64,000 bases of DNA from assembly GCA_031979385.1 (NCBI GenBank), contig DALZEF010000003.1, positions 62,001 to 126,000 of the forward strand, in the 5' to 3' direction. The stretch comes from Timonella sp031979385 (GTDB lineage Bacteria; Actinomycetota; Actinomycetes; Actinomycetales; Cellulomonadaceae). This document shows positions 32,735-41,474 of the stretch, in pieces. The position numbers and the translations under genes were made by a program. Under the pieces are notes generated by a model, which was given only the letters and a program-made list of their open reading frames with translations, was not told where the DNA came from and did not search any database. Each line of letters starts with the position of its first letter. Positions within the stretch are counted from its first letter, which is position 1.

Positions 32735-33829
32735 ATGTCAGCCACTAAACCAACGCTCGCTCATGTTGCAGCACGCGCTGGAGTCTCCATATCCACTGCG
32801 TCGCTCGCATTCTCGGACTCCGGTCCAATCGCGAAAGCAACACGAGAACGAGTGCTGACAGCAGCAGAGGAACTTGGATACCGCGGCCCCAGCGCCCTTG
32901 GACGACAGTTGCGCAGCGGACGTTCCGGCATGGTCGGGGTCGTTTTCTCCGACGCTCTGCGCCGAACCTTCCGCGACCCGGTCTCAATCTCCGTGCTCGA
33001 CGGAGTTACCCGAACCCTTGGAGAACAGGGGCTCGGTGTGCTGCTCGTCCCCGGTGGCAACCACTACGACACGCCCTCCGGCCTCAACCCACTCCTGGAA
33101 ACCGCCGCCATCGACGCCGCGATTCTCCTGTGGGGAAGCCAGGAGAAAGACCCCGTCTACCAGTTGCTCACCGAACGGGGCATACCCATCGTCATCTCGG
33201 AGGGGCAGCAGGTACCCGGAACGGCGTTTGTTGGACTCCGCGACCGTGAGGGCATCGCACACCTCACCGCACGAGCGATGGCGCTCGGCCACACCAAAAT
33301 CGGTGTCATCACTCTGCCCCTCAACACCGGCATGGCTCCGGGACCGCTCCCTCTCGATACGATCGACAATCTCGAACAGTATCTATGCCATCCCTCGCAC
33401 GGGCGCTTGCGGGGAGTCTATGATGCCGGAGCACGCCCCGTGGCCGTCTGGGAGGCGAATGCCTCCCTGGTAGAGGCTGGTGTGGCCGGCTCCACCTATC
33501 TACTCGACCCCGCCAACTACGGCTCCCCCGAAGATGTCCCAACGCTCATCATCGCGCAGTCGGATCTGCTTGCTGCCGGAGCGCTCCAGGGTGCCCGTGA
33601 AGCGGGAAAGAGCGTTCCAGAAGAAGTCTCCGTCCTCGGCTTCGACGGAGTAGACCTCCCCTGGCTCGGTGCCGATAGGCTCACTACCATCCGCCAACCG
33701 CTCGGATACAAGGGGGAGTTGCTTGCTCAGGGAGTCATCGGGTTACTGGAGGGACAGGATGTCGAACCTGTCTTCCTCGACGTGCACTACGTTGAGGGCA
33801 ATACGCTCGCGCCGCCACCGCCGCTTTAA
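32735..33829 (+). CDS. LacI-family transcriptional regulator
   Basis: 364 residues: an N-terminal LacI helix-turn-helix (PTLAHVAARAGVSISTASLAFSDSGPIAKATRERVLTAAEELGYRG) and a periplasmic-binding-protein-like sensor domain (GVVFSDALRRTFRDPVSISVLDGVTRTLGEQG ... SVLGFDGVDLPWLGADRLTTIRQPLGYKGELLAQGVI). An upstream ATG 18 codons earlier is less likely because it lies in the promoter. Probably represses the divergent MFS gene and itself. The inducer is unknown. Confidence 0.92.
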   Translation: MSATKPTLAHVAARAGVSISTASLAFSDSGPIAKATRERVLTAAEELGYRGPSALGRQLRSGRSGMVGVVFSDALRRTFRDPVSISVLDGVTRTLGEQGLGVLLVPGGNHYDTPSGLNPLLETAAIDAAILLWGSQEKDPVYQLLTERGIPIVISEGQQVPGTAFVGLRDREGIAHLTARAMALGHTKIGVITLPLNTGMAPGPLPLDTIDNLEQYLCHPSHGRLRGVYDAGARPVAVWEANASLVEAGVAGSTYLLDPANYGSPEDVPTLIIAQSDLLAAGALQGAREAGKSVPEEVSVLGFDGVDLPWLGADRLTTIRQPLGYKGELLAQGVIGLLEGQDVEPVFLDVHYVEGNTLAPPPPL

Positions 33830-33839
33830 TGTGAAGCAC

Positions 33840-33878
33840 AAGGGGCCGAACGATCTTTCGCAGATTGTTCGGCCCCTT
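33840..33878. terminator. bidirectional terminator between lacI-type gene and hadB
   Basis: A 17-bp stem with one G-U pair (AAGGGGCCGAACGATCT) and a TTCGC loop, placed between convergent genes; TTGTT follows on the plus strand. Confidence 0.8.
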
Positions 33879-33930
33879 GTTGCGTGGATTAGCGGCTACC
33901 TAAACGAGAAGGCTGGCCCGGATTGACACA

Positions 33931-34353
33931 CTAGAACTGCACGACTGCCTGAGCCTTCGCGAGCACCTTGGCGCCCTCGAACACTGTCTGTAGATCAACG
34001 CGCACCGTGCGGGCCTCTACGTTGATAGCACCGACCGTCGCGGTCACCTCAACGACTGCCACACCCGGGTTTGGAACCAGGATGGGGCGTGCAAAACGAG
34101 TCTGATAGTCGATGACCTTGCGTTGATCGCCGATCCACTCCTCCACGGCAGTGACCGATGATCCCATCGTCAACATCCCGTGCGCGATCACGCCATCGAG
34201 CCCAACCGAGGTGGCAAAGGTATCGTTCCAGTGGATCGGGTTGAAGTCACCGCTCGCTCCCGCGTACTTCACCAAAGTGGATCGCTCAAAGTTGAAGGTC
34301 TTGGTGGCGACCACATCGCCAACCTGTAGGTCTTCAAAAACTGGAGTCGTCAT
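33931..34353 (-). CDS. hadB: MaoC-like (R)-specific dehydratase subunit, HadB type
   Basis: 140-residue single hot-dog domain with the hydratase motif YAGASGDFNPIHWNDTFATSVGLDGVIAHGM, including catalytic Asp and His. In mycobacteria HadB pairs with HadA as the FAS-II 3-hydroxyacyl-ACP dehydratase. In actinobacteria without mycolic acids its substrate is unclear; it may be an acyl-CoA or acyl-ACP. The start overlaps the hadA stop by four bases (ATGA), indicating coupled translation and a heteromeric complex. Confidence 0.85.
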   Translation of the reverse strand: MTTPVFEDLQVGDVVATKTFNFERSTLVKYAGASGDFNPIHWNDTFATSVGLDGVIAHGMLTMGSSVTAVEEWIGDQRKVIDYQTRFARPILVPNPGVAVVEVTATVGAINVEARTVRVDLQTVFEGAKVLAKAQAVVQF

Positions 34354-34817
34354 TTGTCCTCCCCACGAACCGCAAGAGTCGACGTCACAGTGACCACATG
34401 CTCCGAACCATCAGCTACGAGAGCGGAGATTTCCACGCGGGTCGTGATCATGGCGAGTCCAGCGCGCTCAACGATCTTGTCCACGTGCACGACACTGACC
34501 AGTTCATCGCCAGCAAAGATTGGACGGGTGTACGTGAACCGCTCGTCGGCGTGCACCACCCTGCTGAAGTCGATACGCGCTTCTGGATCCTGGATGTACT
34601 GAGCTTCCGCGGCCTGTGCGACAACCGCCGCGAAGGTGGTTGGAGCGACCACGTCTGGATAGCCCAAACCCCGCGCTGCCTCCTGGGAGAAGCAGGCGGG
34701 GTTATCGGAGCCTATTGCACGCGCGAACTCAGCAATCTTCTCGCGGCCCACTTGATAGGGTGCCGTTGCCGGATATTCCCGACCAATGAACTCGAGATTC
34801 ACCGAGGATTGCGTCAT
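34350..34817 (-). CDS. hadA: MaoC-like dehydratase partner, HadA type (UPF0336)
   Basis: 155 residues: NLEFIGREYPATAPYQVGREKIAEFARAIGSDNPACF... and YPDVVAPTTFAAVV are the N-terminal dehydratase (FAS1_DH_region) features. Like HadA it lacks the hydratase catalytic His/Asp motif and so probably contributes substrate binding to a HadAB heterodimer. It sits after rpmG and before hadB and murB, the classical actinobacterial neighbourhood. Confidence 0.85.
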   Translation of the reverse strand: MTQSSVNLEFIGREYPATAPYQVGREKIAEFARAIGSDNPACFSQEAARGLGYPDVVAPTTFAAVVAQAAEAQYIQDPEARIDFSRVVHADERFTYTRPIFAGDELVSVVHVDKIVERAGLAMITTRVEISALVADGSEHVVTVTSTLAVRGEDK

Positions 34818-34841
34818 TGCCTATAAGACCTAACTGTTAGA

Positions 34842-34892
34842 TCAGCGGGTTTCGCGGTGTGCCGTGTGCTTGACACAGCGTGGGCAGAACTT
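34842..34892 (-). CDS. rpmG: 50S ribosomal protein L33 (bL33), C-terminal part
   Basis: The 16 codons before the stop read KFCPRCVKHTAHRETR, the C-terminal end of L33 with its second CxxC zinc pair. The rest of the gene lies in the run of N, so this is a gap artefact rather than a broken gene. It is downstream of tRNA-Thr and tRNA-Met, as usual. Confidence 0.93.
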   Translation of the reverse strand, partial: KFCPRCVKHTAHRETR

Positions 34893-34992
34893 NNNNNNNN
34901 NNNNNNNNNNNNNNNNNNNNNNNNNNNNNNNNNNNNNNNNNNNNNNNNNNNNNNNNNNNNNNNNNNNNNNNNNNNNNNNNNNNNNNNNNNNN
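34893..34992. other. assembly gap (100 N)
   Basis: Exactly 100 N, the conventional placeholder for a gap of unknown size. It removes the 5' part of rpmG and the 3' part of tRNA-Met. Confidence 0.99.
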
Positions 34993-35045
34993 CCGCGACC
35001 TCACGATTATGAGCCGTGCGCTCTGACCAGCTGAGCTATCCCGCC
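34993..35045 (-). tRNA. tRNA-Met (anticodon CAU), 5' part
   Basis: GGCGGGATAGCTCAGCTGG and the anticodon stem-loop around CTCATAA are visible, giving an elongator-type tRNA-Met. The T arm and acceptor 3' half fall in the N gap. Confidence 0.9.
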
Positions 35046-35120
35046 GCTTGAAACCCGCAAAAGGGGCCTCGCACTGACGCTTGCAACCCGCGACTGCATC
35101 GCGCGTTCGGGCATCAGCAG

Positions 35121-35192
35121 AGCCCCCGACGGGAATCGGACCCGTGACCTCCATCTTACCAAGATGGCGCTCTACCACTGAGCTACGGGGGC
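35121..35192 (-). tRNA. tRNA-Thr (anticodon GGU)
   Basis: 72-base cloverleaf: acceptor GCCCCCG/CGGGGGC, anticodon loop TTGGTAA (GGU reads ACC and ACU), T-loop GTCCGATTC. Precedes tRNA-Met and rpmG on the same strand, the conserved actinobacterial order. No CCA encoded. Confidence 0.96.
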
Positions 35193-35295
35193 AACACCGA
35201 AAACATTACACATACGGGGGTCCGAGTACAAAATTATCTGGGTGGTGATAGTGGTCACGCCCAGTATTGGTCCTAGCCCACGCTTTTGCTGTCCC

Positions 35296-35389
35296 ATTTG
35301 CGACGAGTAGGCCACTCCGCTCCCCCTTCCTCGACCCAGTTGGGCTGGGCCGGGAGGCGCTTTACGGGGACCGCCGACTCGTCGCCAAT
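35296..35389. repeat. intergenic inverted-repeat element (copy c)
   Basis: Arms ATTTGCGACGAG and CTCGTCGCCAAT (11 of 12 inverted match) bound a 94-bp unit, the same length as the copy at 20312-20405, with a similar internal CGACCCAG...GGGCTGGGNCGG hairpin. Confidence 0.55.
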
Positions 35390-35449
35390 CTGAGCCGTGC
35401 TAAGCCAGGCCAGCTGACCCATCGACCGGTCGACCCCCTCCAGAATCTC

Positions 35450-35514
35450 GATGGGGTGTTTTTGTTCCGGATACGCGGTGTTTAACTGTGTATCCGGAAC
35501 AAGAACACCCCATC
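35450..35514. repeat. large near-perfect hairpin, 25-bp stem
   Basis: Two 25-base arms (outer GATGGGGTGTT, inner TTCCGGATAC) pair with a single G-U wobble around a 15-base loop. The region 20409-20474 has a diverged version. It lies between tRNA-Thr and tRNA-Tyr; it could be a terminator in either direction. Confidence 0.85.
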
Positions 35515-35581
35515 AGTTTAGTAGCCAGCAGTTGTTAGCGCCACAACCAAGTCGACACGAAGACACAACAGGCAACACAAA

Positions 35582-35609
35582 AGGCCCCACGGTAAAAACC
35601 GTGGGGCCT
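35582..35609 (-). terminator. terminator of tRNA-Tyr
   Basis: Perfect 11-bp stem (AGGCCCCACGG) with a TAAAAA loop; TTTTGTG follows on the minus strand. Confidence 0.85.
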
Positions 35610-35614
35610 GATTG

Positions 35615-35696
35615 TGGCAGTTGAGGGATTCGAACCCCCGAAGCATAACGCGGCTGATTTACAGTCAGCTCCCTTTGGCCGCTCGGGCAAACTGCC
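35615..35696 (-). tRNA. tRNA-Tyr (anticodon GUA)
   Basis: 82-base class II tRNA: acceptor GGCAGTT/AACTGCC, anticodon loop around CTGTAAA (GUA), long variable arm, T-loop GTTCGAATC. Single gene with its own terminator. Confidence 0.96.
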
Positions 35697-35942
35697 GAAC
35701 TGACGGAACCGAGCAGGCGAACCTGACGGTGTTCTCCGTGAGCAGGAACAACTCTACACAATTTGAAAGCAAAACAAAAATCTATTGCATTGACCGCTAA
35801 ATCATGCGGTTTCTGGCTATTTTGCGCTCTGTGATCAGTCCGCCGGATGGCATCGCGCAGGGGGCCAGCCACCAAGGGGAGGGTGGCGTATATCGCCCTG
35901 CGCCGACTGCACATCAAGCGATTAAACACCGATGATGAATAT

Positions 35943-36932
35943 GTGACCTCCACACCGGATACTCCTCATCAGCAGTCAGTGCCTGCATCAGCGCAGACCA
36001 CGCCGCGGGGTACGGAACCCTCCGCAACCCAACGTGCCCGCCGCTCTGCGCGCAATGGCCTGCTCGCGGGCATAGGCTGCTATGCGATCTGGGGCTGCAT
36101 TCCAATCTTCTTCAACGCGATCGGCCGTGCGGGACCGGTAGAAATCCTTGCGCACCGTGTTGTGTGGTCACTCGTATTCTGCGTGATCATACTCGTGTTG
36201 TCCCGCCGCTGGTCTCGCTTCACTGCGACGCTTCGCAACGGACGGGCCCTGCGCACACTCGCCGTCGCGACGGTACTCATCCTGTGCAACTGGCTCGTGT
36301 ACGTGTACGCGGTCACGTCGGGTCACGTGTTGGATGCCTCGCTCGGGTACTACATCAACCCGCTCGTCACCGTGATCCTCGCTGTTCTCGTGCAAAAGGA
36401 ACGCGTGCAACCGCTGACCTGGATTGCCCTCGGCTTTGGCGCTGGCGCGGTCATCGTGCTGACGGTTAGAATGGGCACGCTGCCCTGGGTCTCGCTGGTG
36501 CTCGCATTCTCGTTCGGGTTTTACGGCCTCTTGAAGTCTCGGATCGGCACCAGCGTTGACTCCCTCACGTCCCTGTCCGTGGAGACCCTGCTCGCCGCCC
36601 CCTTCGCCCTGGGCTTCCTCATCTGGCTCACCGCAATCGGGCAGTCCACCTTTGGCACGAGCGGATCACTCCACACCGTACTTCTCATCTGTTCGGGCAT
36701 CATCACCGCGCTGCCGCTGCTGTTCTTTGGATACTCCGCCCAACACCTGCCCCTTTCCACATTGGGCATGCTGCAATATCTCGGGCCGACGATCCAGTTC
36801 ATCATCGCTCTCGCGGTATTCAATGAACCAATGCCACCAGCACGCTGGATCGGATTCGTCCTCGTGTGGGTAGCCGTCGTCCTGGCTGCGGTCAGCGCGG
36901 CACGGCACAGCCGCATGGTAAACAACCGATAA
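35943..36932 (+). CDS. rarD: EamA-family transporter, RarD type
   Basis: About 330 residues with ten hydrophobic helices in two EamA repeats. NGLLAGIGCYAIWGCIPIFFNAIGRAGPVEILAHRVVWSLVF at the first helices and LGYYINPLVTVILAVLVQKERVQPLTWIALG are strongly RarD-like. RarD proteins are small drug/metabolite-type exporters; substrate not known. A GTG start is used; a longer frame starts at an ATG 32 codons upstream, but that extension is basic and unlike the family. Confidence 0.88.
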   Translation: MTSTPDTPHQQSVPASAQTTPRGTEPSATQRARRSARNGLLAGIGCYAIWGCIPIFFNAIGRAGPVEILAHRVVWSLVFCVIILVLSRRWSRFTATLRNGRALRTLAVATVLILCNWLVYVYAVTSGHVLDASLGYYINPLVTVILAVLVQKERVQPLTWIALGFGAGAVIVLTVRMGTLPWVSLVLAFSFGFYGLLKSRIGTSVDSLTSLSVETLLAAPFALGFLIWLTAIGQSTFGTSGSLHTVLLICSGIITALPLLFFGYSAQHLPLSTLGMLQYLGPTIQFIIALAVFNEPMPPARWIGFVLVWVAVVLAAVSAARHSRMVNNR

Positions 36933-37127
36933 GCAGCACTCGCCCACCTCCAGAATCAGCCATTCACCTGCGCGAGATGTAGGGTGGCGGCACCCCATTC
37001 GTCGCTAATTTCCGATACGGTGGATGACAGCGAGCCGCGCTGCTCTACCGCCCGCACCGGGAAGCCACCCACGCGGGCCAGCATCGTCGCGGCACCGACA
37101 CGTCATTACCCACATCAAGGAGGACTC

Positions 37128-37622
37128 ATGGCAGATTCATCGATGGACATCGTCTCGCGTGTTGACCGTCAGGAAGTCGACAACGCACTGAACCAGGCAG
37201 GTAAGGAAATCTCGCAGCGCTACGACTTCAAGAATGTCGGCGCTTCGATCTCATGGAGCGGCGAGAAGATCGTGATGGTGGCGAACTCCGCCGAGCGCGT
37301 GCTCGCAATCCTTGATGTATTCCAGACCAAGCTCATCAAGCGCGGCGTATCGCTCAAGGCGGTCGACACCGGAGACAACGAGCCGCAGGCGTCCGGTAAG
37401 GAATACCGCCTTGAGGGCGTGCTCAAGGAGGGCTTGGCTGGCGAGAACGCGAAGAAGGTCACCAAGATCATCCGCGAGGAGGGCCCCAAGTCGGTCAAGA
37501 CCCAGATCACCGGTGACGAGGTTCGTGCCACCTCGAAGTCCCGCGACGACCTTCAAGAGGTTCAGGCGCTGCTCAAGAACGCTGACCTGGATTTCGCGGT
37601 CCAGTTCACGAACTACCGCTGA
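37128..37622 (+). CDS. yajQ: YajQ-family (UPF0234) nucleotide-binding protein
   Basis: 164 residues: MADSSMDIVSRVDRQEVDNALNQAGKEISQRYDFKNVGASISW is the YajQ N-terminus and DLDFAVQFTNYR the C-terminus. The start is fixed by AAGGAGG six bases upstream; a longer frame exists but has no site. YajQ relatives bind cyclic di-GMP or nucleotides in some bacteria, and their general role is unsettled. Followed closely by a HAD phosphatase gene on the same strand. Confidence 0.95.
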   Translation: MADSSMDIVSRVDRQEVDNALNQAGKEISQRYDFKNVGASISWSGEKIVMVANSAERVLAILDVFQTKLIKRGVSLKAVDTGDNEPQASGKEYRLEGVLKEGLAGENAKKVTKIIREEGPKSVKTQITGDEVRATSKSRDDLQEVQALLKNADLDFAVQFTNYR

Positions 37623-37648
37623 TTCCAGCGTCTGTAGAGGATCGCCGC

Positions 37649-38464
37649 ATGGAACCGACGGTCATGCCCCGGCTGATTGCCACGGACCTCGACGGAACGC
37701 TTCTGCGTAGCGACCTTTCGATCTCGCCTTTTACCCGACGTGTATTGCGTGGTCTAGAAGACCGCGCGATACACGTCGTTTTCGTGACGGCGCGTCCACC
37801 ACGATGGATGGCCCCGCTCGCCGAGGCTGCGGGAGGGCATGGTCGTGCGATCTGCATGAACGGTGCGTGCATGTACGAGTTTGCGACCGGGCAGTCATCG
37901 CACGTCTTCGGTTTCACCCACGACCAGGTGGCGGCTCTCGTCACGGACCTGCGTGCAGCGTTGCCTGGCATCGCGTTTGCCTCTGAGCGTCCGTCTGGCG
38001 CTGTTTTCGACCCGTCGTTTGTCTCATCACACCCGGTCGGTCCCGAAACCCTCATCCAGCCGGTGGAAACCGCGCACGATGACGTGGTGGGCAAACTGCT
38101 GGCTCGCATGCCGGGTATGCCCGACAGCCAGTTCTTCGACATTGTCGACGAGGTGGTTGCGGAGCGCGCGCTCCTCGCCTACTCGGGGGCGTCCGGGTTG
38201 GCGGAGATGACTGCGCCCGGTGTTACTAAGGCTGCCGCTCTTGAGCGGTTCGCGCTCTCGCATGGGATTGAGGCACATGAGGTGTGGGCCTTTGGGGATA
38301 TGCCCAACGACATACCGATGCTGCGCTGGGCAGGTCGTGGGATAGCCGTCGGGAACGCACATCCAGAGGTGTTGAACGCCGCCGATGCGATCACGGGCAG
38401 CAACGACGACGATGGACTTGCCCACGAGATCGTGCGAGGGCTTGGGCCGTTGCTCGACCTGTGA
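37649..38464 (+). CDS. HAD-superfamily phosphatase, Cof type
   Basis: 271 residues with the HAD motifs IATDLDGTLL (motif I), VFVTARPP (motif II), a KAAALERF lysine (motif III) and FGDMPNDIPMLRWAG (motif IV), and a C2-type cap between II and III. Cof-like enzymes dephosphorylate sugar phosphates, FMN or PLP; the substrate here is unknown. Lies 26 bp after yajQ, convergent with htpX. Confidence 0.9.
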   Translation: MEPTVMPRLIATDLDGTLLRSDLSISPFTRRVLRGLEDRAIHVVFVTARPPRWMAPLAEAAGGHGRAICMNGACMYEFATGQSSHVFGFTHDQVAALVTDLRAALPGIAFASERPSGAVFDPSFVSSHPVGPETLIQPVETAHDDVVGKLLARMPGMPDSQFFDIVDEVVAERALLAYSGASGLAEMTAPGVTKAAALERFALSHGIEAHEVWAFGDMPNDIPMLRWAGRGIAVGNAHPEVLNAADAITGSNDDDGLAHEIVRGLGPLLDL

Positions 38465-38474
38465 TCCCTTGGCA

Positions 38475-39605
38475 CTACCGCTGCGGCGGATTGAACCTCT
38501 TGTCGTCCCTGTTGTAGGGGTTATACGGCTGTCCTTGAGGCGGCTGCTGGTCCCGCTGCTGTGACTGCCCGACGTGTGGTCCCTGTCCCTGCGAGCCCGG
38601 CTGGGAGTAATCCGGCCAACGTTGCGAATACTGACCGGGCTGAGATGGACCACTTCCGTGGGCTCGCCCCTGCGAGTTGTTCTGCGATCCAGAACCATAC
38701 TCGCCGTAGTTTCCCCGCATCGTGTTGAAACCACCTACATCTGGCAGACTCTGGCCAGCCAGTTTCTCGAGGCGAGCAACGCGCTGGTCCATGGGTGGGT
38801 GCGTCGCAAACAGTTTGCCTAGTCCCCCACCGCGGAACGGGTTGGCGATCATCATGTGCGACACGTCCGCGAACTCCTGACGCTGCGGCAGCGGAGCCGC
38901 GTTGGTACCGAGTTCGAGCTTGCGCAGCGCGCTTGCGAGGGCCAGTGGGTCCCCGGTGAGTCTGGCACCGTCCTCGTCCGCGTCGTACTCGCGCGTACGC
39001 GAGATACTCAGTTGAATGAGAGTCGCTGCAAGCGGCGCGAGGATCATCGAGGCAATCACGACGAGCGGGTTCCCACCACGTTCCCGATCTCCACCAAAGA
39101 TGAACAGGATGTTTGTGATCGCGGAGATCATTCCCGCTAATGCGCTCGCCACAGACGACGTCAGGATGTCTCGGTTGTATACGTGCATCAGTTCGTGCCC
39201 GAGCACCCCGCGCAGTTCCCGTTCGTCGAGGAGTTGCAAAATACCCTCGGTGCAGCACACGGCGGCATTCTGCGGGTTGCGTCCCGTTGCGAATGCGTTG
39301 GGGTTACTGGTGGGCGACACATACAACTTAGGCATCGGCTTACGCGCCTGGGTGGAAAGTTCCCGCACGATCCGGTACATGACCGGCTGCTCAAGTTCGG
39401 TCACGGGGCGCGCCCGCATCGACTTGATCGCGAGTTTGTCGGAGTTCCAGTACGTGTAGGCGGTCATTGCCAGTCCGATGCCGGAGAACACGACCAGCAG
39501 CCCAACCGATTGATTGCCGACAAGCGCCCACAATCCAATGAGCACAGCCCACATAAGCCCAAACAGGAATGCTGTTTTCAGTCCATTGAAGTGCCGGTGT
39601 CCCAC
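38475..39605 (-). CDS. htpX: membrane zinc metalloprotease HtpX with Gln-rich tail
   Basis: 376 residues. Two N-terminal membrane helices (TAFLFGLMWAVLIGLWALVG and SVGLLVVFSGIGLAMTAY), the HEXXH site VLGHELMHVYNRD (residues 137-141), two more helices, and the third zinc ligand in REYDADEDGA. HtpX degrades misfolded membrane proteins. Residues ~293-376 are a Gln/Gly/Pro/Asn-rich tail, probably disordered, longer than the usual ~290-residue family length. Confidence 0.94.
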   Translation of the reverse strand: MGHRHFNGLKTAFLFGLMWAVLIGLWALVGNQSVGLLVVFSGIGLAMTAYTYWNSDKLAIKSMRARPVTELEQPVMYRIVRELSTQARKPMPKLYVSPTSNPNAFATGRNPQNAAVCCTEGILQLLDERELRGVLGHELMHVYNRDILTSSVASALAGMISAITNILFIFGGDRERGGNPLVVIASMILAPLAATLIQLSISRTREYDADEDGARLTGDPLALASALRKLELGTNAAPLPQRQEFADVSHMMIANPFRGGGLGKLFATHPPMDQRVARLEKLAGQSLPDVGGFNTMRGNYGEYGSGSQNNSQGRAHGSGPSQPGQYSQRWPDYSQPGSQGQGPHVGQSQQRDQQPPQGQPYNPYNRDDKRFNPPQR

Positions 39606-39693
39606 GTCTCACCCTTTCTACAGCAAAGAATTCTACTGCTGCTAGAGGAACGGCTGGGCTGGCGGCTTGGTTCCATCGCGCTTGGCGAAACGT

Positions 39694-39731
39694 CGGTGGG
39701 GCAAAGAGTCATATAGCCCTTTGCCCCACCG
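39694..39731 (-). terminator. hairpin terminator downstream of fprA
   Basis: Perfect 13-bp stem (CGGTGGGGCAAAG) with a 12-base loop, about 107 bp beyond the ferredoxin-NADP reductase stop. Remaining bases between it and htpX show no gene. Confidence 0.6.
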
Positions 39732-39838
39732 GTTACCGCGTATGTTGCGCGCGTTTGACGCGCTCTATGGTTTTGTGCCGCTTAGCGACGAGCCGTTTTT
39801 CCCAGCCCCGACTCACGCAGGGCGGCGAATATTTGAGG

Positions 39839-41221
39839 CTAGCTGTTACGACCAAGGGAGATGTTGATCTGCTCGTGGCGGGGCACGACCTTGATGCGCT
39901 CACGGCCTTCCTTCTCACCGAGTGCCTTCTCATATTCGTCAAGCAGTTTCCAACCCGACCACTCGATGTAGTCGACGCCCCGCTCCGCGAGGAACTCGGT
40001 GATCGCCTCCGGTGTCGGCTGGGTCGCCGTTGCGAACGCCGAGAGGTTCTCCGCATCCTCAGTCAGGTGACGGATGGTCTCAGAGGCATCGGACTTGGTG
40101 TGACCGATCAGACCGACAGGTCCACGCTTGATCCAGCCGGTGCAGTACAGGCCAGGAATGTGGTTGCCCTCCAGGTCGAGTACGCGGCCCTCATCGTTCG
40201 TGATGACGCCGCGCTTGTCGTTGTAAGGAATCTCTGGAAGTTCCGACCCGAAGTATCCAACCGCACGGTACACAGCTTGAACGTCCCAGTCATGGAACTC
40301 ACCGGTACCAGAGACGGTGCCATCGCCATTGAGCTTGGTGCGCTCGGTGCGGAAACCGTCGACCTTGCCATCGCCGTTGGCATCCACTATTTCAGCCGGC
40401 GCGTGCAGGAAGTGCAGGTGCAGACGGCGGGATGCCGTGAACTTGGTTGGGTCCTTGAGTGCCCAGTCAGTTAGCGTCTTGACAACCTGCTTGGTCTGGT
40501 TGGTTGCCTCGATTGCCGCCAGCGATCCCTCGTCGAACTCGAAGTCCTCCGGGTAAACGATCACGTCAACGTCTGGGACGTGGCCGAGTTCGCGCAGTTC
40601 GAGCGGAGAGAACTTGGCCTGGGCAGGTCCACGACGGGCGAAGACATGGACATCCTTGACTGGACTCTTGGAAAGACCCTGATACACGTTGTCTGGGATC
40701 TCGGTGCTCAGCAGATCCTTCGGGTGCTTCGCGAGCACGCGGGCAACGTCCAGCGCGACGTTTCCAGCACCGATAACCGCGATTGATTCCGCCTCGAGTG
40801 GCCATGTGTCTGGCACGTCTGGGTGACCGTCGTACCAGGAGACGAAGTCAGCCGCACCATACGAACCGTCAAGGTCAACACCAGGAATTGGTAGTTCCGC
40901 GTCCTTGATTGCACCGGTCGAGAAGATCACGGCATCGTAGAACTCACGCAGGTTCTCAAGTTTCAGGTCCACGCCGTAGTCCACGTTGGAAATCAAACGG
41001 ATGTCACCGCGTTCGAGGATCTTGTGCAGTGCGTTGATGATCTGCTTGATACGTGGGTGATCGGGGGCAACGCCGTAACGCACCAGACCGAATGGCGCAG
41101 GCAAACGGTCGAACAGGTCGATCGAAACATCGAGGTCAGTCTTGGACAGGATGTCCGATGCATAGATTCCTGCTGGACCAGCACCAACGACGGCCACTCG
41201 TAATTGACGGTTTTCAGTCAC
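39839..41221 (-). CDS. fprA: ferredoxin/flavodoxin-NADP+ reductase, FprA (adrenodoxin reductase) type
   Basis: 460 residues, FAD and NADP binding. GAGPAGIYAS (residues 13-22) binds FAD, VIGAGNVALDVARVL binds NADP, and GWIKRGPVGLIGHTKSDASETI is the C-terminal FAD-contact segment of FprA/adrenodoxin reductase enzymes. It transfers electrons between NADPH and ferredoxin, for example for cytochrome P450 or Fe-S proteins. No partner gene is adjacent; the C-terminal ~60 residues (VDYIEWSGWKLLDEYE) are typical of actinobacterial members. Confidence 0.95.
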   Translation of the reverse strand: MTENRQLRVAVVGAGPAGIYASDILSKTDLDVSIDLFDRLPAPFGLVRYGVAPDHPRIKQIINALHKILERGDIRLISNVDYGVDLKLENLREFYDAVIFSTGAIKDAELPIPGVDLDGSYGAADFVSWYDGHPDVPDTWPLEAESIAVIGAGNVALDVARVLAKHPKDLLSTEIPDNVYQGLSKSPVKDVHVFARRGPAQAKFSPLELRELGHVPDVDVIVYPEDFEFDEGSLAAIEATNQTKQVVKTLTDWALKDPTKFTASRRLHLHFLHAPAEIVDANGDGKVDGFRTERTKLNGDGTVSGTGEFHDWDVQAVYRAVGYFGSELPEIPYNDKRGVITNDEGRVLDLEGNHIPGLYCTGWIKRGPVGLIGHTKSDASETIRHLTEDAENLSAFATATQPTPEAITEFLAERGVDYIEWSGWKLLDEYEKALGEKEGRERIKVVPRHEQINISLGRNS

Positions 41222-41474
41222 GGAAAATCGTGCCTTCCGATGTGTTTGGCGGACCGATTGCCCGCGGTTAAGTTCACTATGGATTCGCGCCTGAGGTCAG
41301 GCTCGGCGACCCTGTTGTTCGCACGAGTGCGACTACAACAGAGTCAGGTAACTCTAGGGTGACAAGAAATCTCGAAGGATGGAACAGGCTGTCCATCGCG
41401 CGGGATGTTGTAACGTACCGTGAATGCACGCAGCAGGACCTCGAACGCCGTGGTTGACCGCATCAGCACTCTGA

